DNA of 6,519 nt from an uncultured Clostridia bacterium (GTDB taxonomy: Bacteria; Bacillota; Clostridia; Oscillospirales; Oscillospiraceae), in assembly GCA_946060825.1 (NCBI GenBank), contig CAMGPO010000070.1:1-6519 (forward strand), in the 5' to 3' direction. The notes beneath the pieces were generated by a model that searched no databases, was not told where the DNA came from, and worked only from the letters and a program-made list of their open reading frames with translations. A program made the position numbers and the translations under genes. Shown here one piece after another: positions 1-4,796 of this stretch. Numbering within the stretch: the first letter of the stretch is position 1; each line of letters starts with the position of its first letter.

Positions 1-166
1 CCACGCTGACCACGGCCATCATCAGGGCGCGGAAGCCGAAGAACCAGCAGCCGCCTGCCAGAGCCGGCAGCAGCGAGATGAGCACGTCCCGCATGATGGT
101 GTGGGTCGACTCGCTGGAGCGGATGTGGGGAGAGCTGGAAATGCTTGTCTCATAGAAATGTTTCAT
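1..166 (-). CDS. rnfD: RnfD, ferredoxin:NAD+ oxidoreductase membrane subunit (N-terminal part only)
   Basis: Only the first 55 codons are in the window; the gene continues beyond position 1. The translation begins MKHFYETSISSSPHIRSSES and continues with a first hydrophobic stretch containing LLPALAGG and WFFGFRAL. The SPHIRS...T..IM.DVLI.LLPAL pattern is characteristic of RnfD/RsxD (NqrB-like) N-termini. In the Rnf complex this subunit is an integral membrane protein that carries covalently bound flavin and takes part in coupling electron flow between ferredoxin and NAD+ to ion pumping (family knowledge; the flavin site is outside the window). The ATG at 164-166 is preceded by GGAGG (176-180 on the minus strand) with 9 bases between. 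The start lies 17 bases after the rnfC stop, so the two genes are clearly co-transcribed. Confidence 0.93.
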   Translation of the reverse strand, partial: MKHFYETSISSSPHIRSSESTHTIMRDVLISLLPALAGGCWFFGFRALMMAVVSV

Positions 167-183
167 GGTCCTTCGCCTCCTTC

Positions 184-1500
184 CTAAGCCTTTGCCCTGG
201 CGGAAGCGTCGCGGACCTTCTGCTTGGCGGTCCGGAAGCTCTGCACCAGATGGAGCTTGCCTGGGCAGGTGTAGGAACAGCAGCCGCACTCGATGCAGTC
301 CATGATGTGGAGCTTGTCCAGCCGGGCCAGGTCATTTTTGCGCTCCGCCTGGTACATATAGAGCGGCATCAGATGCATCGGGCAGACCTCCATGCAGCGG
401 CCGCAGCGGATACAGCGGGGATTCTTGATGTCCATGTGGTCCGCCTCGGAGAAGACGGTCACGGCATTGGTACCCTTGATGACGGTGACGGACCAGTCGA
501 ACTGGGCGATGCCCATCATCGGGCCGCCGGTCAGGACCTTGAAGGGGTTCTCCTTCATGCCGCAGGCTTCAATCAGGGCCTCGAAGGAGGTGCCGATGGG
601 GACGATAAAGTTCCTCGGCTCCACGATGGCCCGTCCGGTGACGGTGACGCCCCGCTTGATGAGGGGCATCCCCAGGTAAACGGCGTCGTAGATGGCGGCG
701 GTGGTGGCGGCATTGAACACGGCGCAGCCCACGGCTGCGGGCAGGCCGCCGGGCGGCACCTGCCGGCCGGTGATGGACTGGATCATCTGCTTCTCCGCGC
801 CCTGGGGGTAGCGGGTCCGCAGCGGCTCCAGGATGATGTCAGAGCTGCCGCCCAGGAGGCGCTGCAGGGCGGCGATGGCCTGGGGCTTGTTCTTCTCGAT
901 GCCGATGTAGGCCTTGTTCAGGGAGAAGGCCTTCATCAGGATGCGGATGCCGCCGATCACCCGCTCCGGGGTCTGGCGGATCAGCCGGTCATCGGCGGTG
1001 ATATAGGGCTCGCACTCGGCGGCGTTGATGATAATTGTGTCCACCTTTCCGATGCCGGAGGAAATCTTTACATGGGTGGGGAACATCGCGCCGCCCATGC
1101 CGACAATGCCGGCCTCATGGATGATGTTGATGATGTCCTCCGGGGACAGATCATCGATGGACTCCCGCGGCGTGATATCCGGACACAGAGTTTCCAGGTA
1201 GTCGTTGCGGATGACGATGGACGGCACCATCGTACCGCCCACGTGGGGCCTCGGCTCAATGGCGATGACCTCGCCGGAGACGGAGGCATGGACGGGACAG
1301 CAAAGTCCGGTGTTGTCACCGATTTTCTGGCCGACTGTAACCTGATCCCCCTTTTTGACCAAGGGCTTGCAGGGCGCGCCGATGTGCTGGGACAGGGGGA
1401 TCACAACCGTTTCCGGCGTGGGAAAGGGCTGGGCTGCGGCTTCGCAGGACAGGGATTTCATATCATCGGGGTGAATACCGCCGAAGAACGAAAACGCCAT
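184..1500 (-). CDS. rnfC: RnfC, peripheral iron-sulfur/flavin subunit of the Rnf complex
   Basis: Encodes 438 residues of RnfC, the cytoplasmic subunit of the ion-pumping ferredoxin:NAD+ oxidoreductase, which handles the NAD(H) side and passes electrons through two 4Fe-4S clusters. Seen in the sequence: an N-terminal RnfC barrel-sandwich segment beginning MAFSFFGGIHP; an NuoF-like nucleotide/FMN domain with GIVGMGGAMFPTHVK and NAAECEPYITADDR; an SLBB-like stretch with GRAIVEPRNF and LTGGPMMG; then two ferredoxin motifs with ligands C363, C366, C369, C373 and C402, C405, C408, C412 (an extra C407 sits inside the second). The protein ends soon after the second motif and lacks the long Ala/Lys-rich tail of enterobacterial RsxC, as is usual in clostridial forms. 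The ATG at 1498-1500 is preferred over an in-frame GTG three codons upstream because that GTG lies inside the Shine-Dalgarno AGAGGTG. It is the first gene of the operon, which fits the clostridial order rnfCDGEAB. Confidence 0.97.
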   Translation of the reverse strand: MAFSFFGGIHPDDMKSLSCEAAAQPFPTPETVVIPLSQHIGAPCKPLVKKGDQVTVGQKIGDNTGLCCPVHASVSGEVIAIEPRPHVGGTMVPSIVIRNDYLETLCPDITPRESIDDLSPEDIINIIHEAGIVGMGGAMFPTHVKISSGIGKVDTIIINAAECEPYITADDRLIRQTPERVIGGIRILMKAFSLNKAYIGIEKNKPQAIAALQRLLGGSSDIILEPLRTRYPQGAEKQMIQSITGRQVPPGGLPAAVGCAVFNAATTAAIYDAVYLGMPLIKRGVTVTGRAIVEPRNFIVPIGTSFEALIEACGMKENPFKVLTGGPMMGIAQFDWSVTVIKGTNAVTVFSEADHMDIKNPRCIRCGRCMEVCPMHLMPLYMYQAERKNDLARLDKLHIMDCIECGCCSYTCPGKLHLVQSFRTAKQKVRDASARAKA

Positions 1501-1506
1501 CTCAAT

Positions 1507-1513
1507 CACCTCT
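1507..1513 (-). promoter_or_regulatory. Ribosome binding site of rnfC (decides the start)
   Basis: AGAGGTG on the minus strand sits 6 bases before the ATG at 1500. The possible upstream GTG start at 1507-1509 is part of this Shine-Dalgarno sequence, so translation most likely begins at the ATG. Confidence 0.8.
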
Positions 1514-1540
1514 CGCTAAAGTCTGATTTGCATCTTTCCC

Positions 1541-1569
1541 ATCATACAACAATTCTGCAAAAAAGTCTA
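1541..1569 (-). promoter_or_regulatory. Predicted sigma-A promoter of the rnf operon
   Basis: On the minus strand, TAGACT (1564-1569, four of six matches to TTGACA) and TATGAT (1541-1546, five of six matches to TATAAT) are separated by exactly 17 bases. Transcription would start near 1534 and give a leader of about 34 bases before rnfC. It is the best minus-strand promoter match found in this AT-rich gap. Confidence 0.65.
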
Positions 1570-1575
1570 CGACGG

Positions 1576-1600
1576 AAATCCACAGAAAAGTTGTGGATTT
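1576..1600. repeat. Perfect 9-bp inverted repeat upstream of the rnf promoter
   Basis: AAATCCACA (1576-1584) and TGTGGATTT (1592-1600) form a perfect inverted repeat with a 7-base spacer. Its centre is about 54 bases upstream of the predicted rnf transcription start and its near edge is 6 bases behind the -35 box. That is a position typical of an activator site, although a hairpin is also possible. Each half matches the DnaA-box consensus TTATCCACA at seven of nine bases; a single inverted pair is too little to call an origin. The binding protein is unknown. Confidence 0.55.
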
Positions 1601-1781
1601 TCCCGTTTTATGTCGATTCAAATCTTCCGTTTTTCGTTTGATTTATTTTAAAAACCTCCATATTTCATTGAAAAAATTTGATTTCCGCAGATAATCCGCG
1701 CAATAATCCCTTCCGTTCAGTTTGAATAAATATTTAGATATCGGTTCAAATATACCGATAAAAACAGCTCGCAAAAAACGG

Positions 1782-1810
1782 TTGAATTCGCAGAAAAAAT
1801 CTGGTATAGT
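1782..1810 (+). promoter_or_regulatory. Predicted promoter of tRNA-Gly
   Basis: TTGAAT (1782-1787) and TATAGT (1805-1810) are 17 bases apart, and a TG at 1802-1803 gives an extended -10 element (TGGTATAGT). Transcription would begin near 1817, about 11 bases before the mature tRNA 5' end. Confidence 0.75.
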
Positions 1811-1827
1811 AGAGGCAGAAGAGATTC

Positions 1828-1901
1828 GCAGGTATAGTTCATTGGTAGAACGGCAGCTTCCCAAGCTGCATAGGGGGGTTCGATTCCCCTTACCTGCTCC
1901 A
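1828..1901 (+). tRNA. tRNA-Gly (anticodon CCC)
   Basis: The 74 bases fold into a complete cloverleaf. The acceptor stem is GCAGGTA/TACCTGC with discriminator T and an encoded CCA. The D stem is GTTC/GAAC with loop ATTGGTA. The anticodon stem GCAGC/GCTGC encloses the seven-base loop TTCCCAA, so the anticodon is CCC and reads GGG glycine codons. A four-base variable region follows, and the T stem GGGGG/CCCCT (one G-U pair) encloses TTCGATT. It has its own promoter and terminator, so it appears to be a stand-alone unit. Antisense reading frames over it give spurious proteins. Confidence 0.97.
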
Positions 1902-1939
1902 AAAAACAAGCGCCGGTCATCGACCGGTGCTTGTTTTTT
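1901..1939 (+). terminator. Rho-independent terminator of tRNA-Gly
   Basis: An 18-bp stem runs from AAAAAACAAGCGCCGGTC (1901-1918) to GACCGGTGCTTGTTTTTT (1922-1939), with loop ATC and one G-U pair (1912:1928). A run of six T ends the element. The A-rich left side also makes it work in principle on the minus strand. The first base of the hairpin is the last A of the tRNA CCA. Confidence 0.93.
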
Positions 1940-1944
1940 AGGCG

Positions 1945-1959
1945 GTAGGGGAATCGAAC
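1945..1959 (-). repeat. Inverted copy of the tRNA-Gly T-arm/acceptor sequence
   Basis: Read on the minus strand, this segment gives GTTCGATTCCCCTACC. Twelve bases (1948-1959) are the exact reverse complement of tRNA positions 1878-1889, and the match extends to the acceptor TACC with one base missing. Together with the intervening terminator it forms an imperfect palindrome spanning 1878-1959. Confidence 0.7.
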
Positions 1960-2057
1960 AATGAAATCCGAATCGCCCGTGACTCGTCGAAATGGCAAGC
2001 ACTTCTTTCACAGCGGACAGCCGTCCGGTGCTCTGCCGTGCCCGTCATTTCTCCTCT

Positions 2058-2081
2058 CCCCGCGAAGCAGGCTTCGCGGGG
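2058..2081. repeat. GC-rich perfect inverted repeat
   Basis: CCCCGCGAAGC (2058-2068) and GCTTCGCGGGG (2071-2081) are perfect reverse complements separated by AG, giving a 10-bp stem with a four-base loop. No T-tract follows on either strand, so it is not a normal terminator. Its role is unknown. Confidence 0.6.
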
Positions 2082-2121
2082 TCCCCAATGGGCCAGGGCC
2101 GCAGCAGTGGCGCATCCTCTG

Positions 2122-2140
2122 GCGCCGGTGTAGCCGGCGC
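2122..2140. repeat. Short GC-rich hairpin
   Basis: GCGCCGG (2122-2128) pairs perfectly with CCGGCGC (2134-2140) around loop TGTAG. There is no U-tract. It lies 41 bases after the hairpin at 2058-2081 and may belong to the same structured segment. Confidence 0.5.
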
Positions 2141-2146
2141 TGTAAA

Positions 2147-2176
2147 CGATTCCCCTCACAGCTCCAGAAAAGAAAC
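2147..2176 (+). repeat. Imperfect direct copy of the tRNA-Gly 3' end
   Basis: CGATTCCCCT (2147-2156) and GCTCCA (2161-2166) reproduce tRNA positions 1881-1890 and 1896-1901, with a one-base gap between. The similarity goes on into the A-rich start of the tRNA's terminator. It lacks the upstream strand that would pair with it, so it is not a second tRNA gene. It could be a relic attachment site or a duplication remnant. Confidence 0.5.
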
Positions 2177-2276
2177 CGCTTTTGCTCACGCTTGCCTCAA
2201 TCCTGCTCAGTTAGGTTACTCTTTGGCAAAAAGGGACTCCACGCATCTGCAAAGCGGACTTTTTATGAATTCTCTG

Positions 2277-2305
2277 TAGATTTTCCTCCGCCCGGGCGTT
2301 ATAAT
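2277..2305 (+). promoter_or_regulatory. Predicted promoter of the ACT/metallo-beta-lactamase-fold gene
   Basis: A consensus TATAAT (2300-2305) lies 17 bases after a weak -35-like TAGATT (2277-2282), giving a predicted start near 2312 and a leader of about 25 bases. The spacer contains the perfect 10-bp palindrome CGCCCGGGCG (2289-2298). Because the -35 box is weak, an activator or another sigma factor could be involved. Confidence 0.6.
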
Positions 2306-2325
2306 GACGGACGAACGAACACTGC

Positions 2326-2330
2326 GGAGG
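2326..2330 (+). promoter_or_regulatory. Ribosome binding site deciding the start at 2337
   Basis: GGAGG with a 6-base spacer (TTTTTC) to ATG 2337. The longer frame that begins 33 bases upstream (2304) would start within the -10 box and upstream of the predicted transcription start, so it is not credible. Confidence 0.88.
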
Positions 2331-2336
2331 TTTTTC

Positions 2337-3770
2337 ATGAAACGTGTCTTTACCACCATGATGCCTGACCGGGCTGGGGCCTTCATCGGCGCCGACCGCT
2401 GCATCACCGAGCTGGGCCTGAATATCACCCGTGTCAGCTACAACAAGGCCGTCGACGCCCATCTGCTCTTCATCGAGGTGGAGGGCGGCGAGGAAACCCT
2501 TGCCCTGGCCGAGGAAAAACTGGCAAAGCTTGGCTATCTGCCCAACTCCATGGGCATCGGCAGCGTCATTCTGGTGGAATTCCGGCTCCGTGACCGGCCT
2601 GGCACCCTTCTGCCGGTGCTGGAACTGATTCGCCAGTTCCACTTCAACATCTCCTACATCAGCTCCCAGGAGAACGGCAGCGGCTACCAGAACTTCAAAA
2701 TGGGCCTCTTCGTGGACAACACCGGTGACATCTCCGACTTTCTGGGCCGGGCGGCCCGGCTCTGTCCCGTCCGGATCCTCGACTATGACCGCAGTGAAAA
2801 AGTTCTGGACAACACGGTCTTCTACCTCTCCTTCGCCAACGAGATCTCCGAGAAAATGAGCCTCGACGGCGAGGCAGCCAAGGAACTCATCGTCAACTCC
2901 AACCTCGTCATGCAGATGCTGGACGAGCGGGATCAGCCCGTCCACCAGGTCTTTGACTACATCCGCCAGTTTGCCGACTGCATCCGCACCGGTCGGGGCG
3001 AGGGCTATGTACCCCGCGTCACCCGCCTGACGACGGCTGCCGGCTTGCCCATCACTCTGATCGAGCCGCCCTGCGGCAGCAGCCTCTGCCTGCTGGAATG
3101 TCAGGACGTCCTGCTGGGCGTGGACAGCGGCTTCGCCTGCTATCGGGAGGAGCTGCTGCGAACCGTTCTGGGCGTCTACCCCGATTTCCTTACCCGCCGC
3201 AGGGAGCTGATGCTGACCCACGGCGACGTGGACCACTGTGGCTGTACCGGACTCTTTGACCGAGTGTATGTGAACCGGAAGGTCTGGGACAACTTTGAGC
3301 TTGAACGCTGCGGCAAGCCGGACTTCCGCGAGGAAAACGCCATCCATGCCCCCTACGCCCGCATCAGCAAGCTGCTGACGGCCTATGAGCCGCCGAAGGC
3401 AGACAATCTGACGGTCTTTGCCGGAACGTCAGAGCCGGTGCCGGAGCTGCTGACCCCCATTGGCACGCTGAACGTCGCGCCCCTGTGCTTCGAGGTCTAC
3501 GAGGGACAGGGCGGCCACGTCCGGGGCGAGATGGTCTACCTTGAGCGCACCCACCGCATCGCCTTCACCGGCGATATCTTTGTAAATATCAAGTCCTTCA
3601 TCCCGGCCCAGGCAAAATTCAACCGGCTGGCCCCCTTCCTGATGACCTCCGTGGACGTGGAACCAGCCCTGGCCAAACAGGAACGGGAGGCCTTCTTCGG
3701 CCTGTTAAGTCCGGGCCGCTGGCAAATCTTCGGCGCCCACGGCAATGTCCACAAGGTCGAAATTCCATAA
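2337..3770 (+). CDS. Two-ACT-domain protein fused to a metallo-beta-lactamase-fold domain
   Basis: Encodes 477 residues. The N-terminus holds two ACT-type ligand-binding domains: about residues 1-70, with MMPDRAGAFIGADR, and about 76-145, with RLRDRPGTLLPVLELI. After a helical linker, the C-terminal half (about 235-477) has metallo-beta-lactamase-fold motifs: H295-G-D297-V-D299-H300, H394 in GGHVRGE, D413 in FTGDIF, and H468 in FGAHGN. The usual second histidine of HxHxDH is aspartate, and H394 to D413 is a 19-residue step. Both features resemble the HxExD...H...D...H diiron site of flavodiiron/ODP proteins rather than a zinc hydrolase (inference). There is no signal peptide or membrane helix, so it is probably cytosolic. 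ATG 2337 is chosen over an upstream in-frame start because GGAGG (2326-2330) lies 6 bases before it. It is a single-gene unit ending in a terminator. It could be an amino-acid- or redox-responsive enzyme or sensor; the substrate is unknown. Confidence 0.85.
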   Translation: MKRVFTTMMPDRAGAFIGADRCITELGLNITRVSYNKAVDAHLLFIEVEGGEETLALAEEKLAKLGYLPNSMGIGSVILVEFRLRDRPGTLLPVLELIRQFHFNISYISSQENGSGYQNFKMGLFVDNTGDISDFLGRAARLCPVRILDYDRSEKVLDNTVFYLSFANEISEKMSLDGEAAKELIVNSNLVMQMLDERDQPVHQVFDYIRQFADCIRTGRGEGYVPRVTRLTTAAGLPITLIEPPCGSSLCLLECQDVLLGVDSGFACYREELLRTVLGVYPDFLTRRRELMLTHGDVDHCGCTGLFDRVYVNRKVWDNFELERCGKPDFREENAIHAPYARISKLLTAYEPPKADNLTVFAGTSEPVPELLTPIGTLNVAPLCFEVYEGQGGHVRGEMVYLERTHRIAFTGDIFVNIKSFIPAQAKFNRLAPFLMTSVDVEPALAKQEREAFFGLLSPGRWQIFGAHGNVHKVEIP

Positions 3771-3771
3771 G

Positions 3772-3806
3772 AAAACGCCGCACACCTCGGTGTGCAGCGT
3801 TTTTTT
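3772..3806 (+). terminator. Terminator of the ACT/MBL gene, shared with the convergent gene
   Basis: AAAACGC and GCACACC pair with GGTGTGC and GCGTTTT, with a single C/A mismatch between the two stem blocks and a tight loop. Seven T (3800-3806) follow. It begins right after the stop codon at 3768-3770. The convergent minus-strand gene ends inside its T-tract, and on that strand only four U would follow, so it works best for the plus strand. Confidence 0.92.
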
Positions 3807-4302
3807 ACCACCGGCCATGGCAGAGCAGGCGCTCCACGGCGGCGGTCATCGCCGTTGTGACGGCGTTTGCGCCCGCGAGCGTCCAGAGCAGCCGCTTCCG
3901 GTTCGACGGCTCCGTTTCAATCATGTGATAGCAGGCCGGCAGCTCGATAACCAGCGTCAGAACCAGATAGGCCGCGCCGACCGTATACAGCGGCTCATGC
4001 TCGATTGCTTGGGAAAAGGTGTGAACCGGATCGAATAGGGCAAGCACATAGGGCGTGGCAAAGGACAGCAGATTGGCGATGACGACGCAGGGAAGGATTT
4101 TCTTCCAACTTGGAACCTTCGCGATCCAGCGTACGGCCGCCGCCTCGATCAGGATGGTCGCCGCCGCCACCCATGGCAGCACATCAAAGGGCCGGGGCTC
4201 GGAGATCCAGACCCAGGAGGAATTGGCATAAACCCGGACGCCAAGCAGCAGGCACACGGCGGCACAGCCGCCCAGGCGGAACATTCTCTGTTTCTGTTTC
4301 AT
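3805..4302 (-). CDS. Small multi-pass membrane protein, function unknown
   Basis: Encodes 165 residues that I do not recognise as a named family. Five hydrophobic segments are visible, at about residues 9-27, 38-60, 69-90, 105-126 and 138-160. The first could be a cleavable signal peptide (VYA before NSS) or a membrane helix. Acidic and histidine residues lie between segments 3 and 5 (DPVHTF, EHEP, MIETEPSNRKR). The start at 4302 is preferred over an in-frame ATG 54 bases upstream because AGGAGG (4310-4315 on the minus strand) lies 7 bases before it. The gene is divergent from padR, with only 140 bases between the starts, and convergent with the ACT/MBL gene, so it may share control with the padR operon (inference). 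No catalytic motif is seen. Confidence 0.75.
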   Translation of the reverse strand: MKQKQRMFRLGGCAAVCLLLGVRVYANSSWVWISEPRPFDVLPWVAAATILIEAAAVRWIAKVPSWKKILPCVVIANLLSFATPYVLALFDPVHTFSQAIEHEPLYTVGAAYLVLTLVIELPACYHMIETEPSNRKRLLWTLAGANAVTTAMTAAVERLLCHGRW

Positions 4303-4362
4303 GGGGACGCCTCCTCGGTTGGAATTTATCCCCAGTTTAGCGGCTTGTCCCATCAAAACGGC

Positions 4363-4371
4363 ATCATATCA
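4363..4371 (-). promoter_or_regulatory. Possible extended -10 promoter of the small membrane protein
   Basis: On the minus strand TGATATGAT gives an extended -10 element (TG, one base, TATGAT), with a predicted start near 4356. No good -35 box is present at the right distance. It lies back to back with the padR promoter; the -35 box of padR is only 5 bases away. Confidence 0.35.
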
Positions 4372-4375
4372 GGAC

Positions 4376-4404
4376 TTGACAGATGCTGTTTTTCGCTATA
4401 TACT
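4376..4404 (+). promoter_or_regulatory. Promoter of the padR operon
   Basis: A perfect TTGACA (4376-4381) and TATACT (4399-4404) are separated by 17 bases. Transcription should begin near 4411, inside the palindromic operator and about 32 bases before the padR start. Confidence 0.85.
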
Positions 4405-4420
4405 TAGTATCACTAAATAT
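4400..4420. promoter_or_regulatory. Predicted PadR operator
   Basis: ATAcTTAGT (4400-4408) and ACTAAaTAT (4412-4420) form an inverted repeat around ATC, with eight of nine positions pairing. It covers most of the -10 box and the start site, the classic place for a repressor. PadR-family regulators commonly repress their own operon, and this site sits directly upstream of padR, so autorepression is the likely arrangement (inference). Confidence 0.7.
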
Positions 4421-4442
4421 TTATGAAAACAGAGGTGATGAG

Positions 4443-4796
4443 ATGGACGACCGTTTTCTGCAGCAGCTCAACAAGGGCGTGCTGGAGATGCTGGTGCTGG
4501 AGCTGGTCTGCGCGAAGCCCAGCTACGGCTATGAGCTGCTCACCAGCCTGAAGGAGAAGTCCGGCGGCCTCTTTGCGCCGAAGGAGGGCACGCTGTATCC
4601 AATCCTCTACCGGCTGGAGGACGACGGCCTGATCGTCTCGGGCTGGCAGGCCGGCGAGGGCCGGGCCGCCCCGAAGAAGATCTACACCGCCACAGAGGCC
4701 GGTCAGGCGGAGCGGCTCCGCCGGCAGCAGCTCTGGCGCGGCTTTGCCGGAACCGTCAACGCTTTCTTTGAAGGAGGAATCCCCGATGAACCGTGA
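4443..4796 (+). CDS. PadR-family transcriptional regulator
   Basis: Encodes 117 residues, close to the usual length of small PadR proteins. The winged-helix domain is clear: residues 1-40 carry the first helices with YGYEL (28-32), then EGTLYPILYRLEDDGLI (48-64), a tryptophan at 68, and the wing with R74, K78-K79 and Y81 leading into TATEAG. The C-terminal helix (about 88-117) is the usual dimerisation helix. Translation from ATG 4443 is set by GAGGTGAT (4432-4439); the earlier in-frame ATG at 4383 lies upstream of the transcription start. Its stop overlaps the next gene by 11 bases, showing translational coupling with the HAAS-type membrane protein. It most likely represses its own operon through the palindrome at 4400-4420. 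The inducing signal cannot be told from sequence. Confidence 0.95.
   Translation: MDDRFLQQLNKGVLEMLVLELVCAKPSYGYELLTSLKEKSGGLFAPKEGTLYPILYRLEDDGLIVSGWQAGEGRAAPKKIYTATEAGQAERLRRQQLWRGFAGTVNAFFEGGIPDEP

Larger units (their letters stand above)
1501..1827. other. Divergent AT-rich intergenic region between rnfC and tRNA-Gly
   Basis: This gap is much richer in A+T than the flanking genes and has no convincing protein gene. It holds the rnfC ribosome binding site, the rnf promoter, the 9-bp inverted repeat at 1576-1600 and the tRNA promoter. A second inverted repeat, TATCGGT (1739-1745) and ACCGATA (1754-1760) with an 8-base loop, lies 22 bases upstream of the tRNA -35 box. It has no U-tract, so it is not a terminator. 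Confidence 0.6.
1940..2276. other. Gene-free stretch with tRNA-like fragments and GC-rich hairpins
   Basis: No open frame here has a ribosome binding site and a recognisable protein; the frames that exist are short and rich in Arg, Ala and Cys with no domain signature. Visible structure: an inverted copy of the tRNA T-arm sequence (1945-1959), hairpins at 2058-2081 and 2122-2140, and a direct, imperfect copy of the tRNA 3' end with the start of its downstream A-rich segment (2147-2176). It may be debris of an old tRNA-associated insertion or duplication, or carry an unrecognised RNA. Confidence 0.5.

Noticed and set aside
1576..1600. Pair of DnaA-box-like sites as a replication origin
   Set aside because: Only two imperfect boxes, no cluster, no dnaA or dnaN nearby.
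1502..1621. 39-codon TTG-started minus-strand frame ending just before the rnfC start, a possible leader peptide
   Set aside because: No Shine-Dalgarno sequence at a usable distance, and most of it lies upstream of the predicted rnf transcription start.
145..1641. 498-codon plus-strand frame over rnfC
   Set aside because: It is antisense to a clear rnfC with two ferredoxin motifs; its composition (Gly, Asp, His, Ala rich, no domain) is typical of a shadow frame in GC-rich DNA.
1643..2011. Minus-strand frames with RGIEPPYAAWEA- and GNRTPLCSLGS-like peptides
   Set aside because: These are the well-known spurious translations antisense to a tRNA gene.
2147..2176. Second tRNA gene
   Set aside because: Only the 3' portion resembles a tRNA; no complementary T-stem or acceptor strand is present upstream.
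1938..2189. 83-codon minus-strand frame in the gene-free stretch
   Set aside because: No ribosome binding site or domain; it runs through both hairpins, the inverted T-arm copy and part of the tRNA-3'-like repeat.
2211..3347. 378-codon minus-strand frame over the ACT/MBL gene
   Set aside because: Shadow of the plus-strand gene, which has a ribosome binding site, promoter, terminator and recognisable domains.
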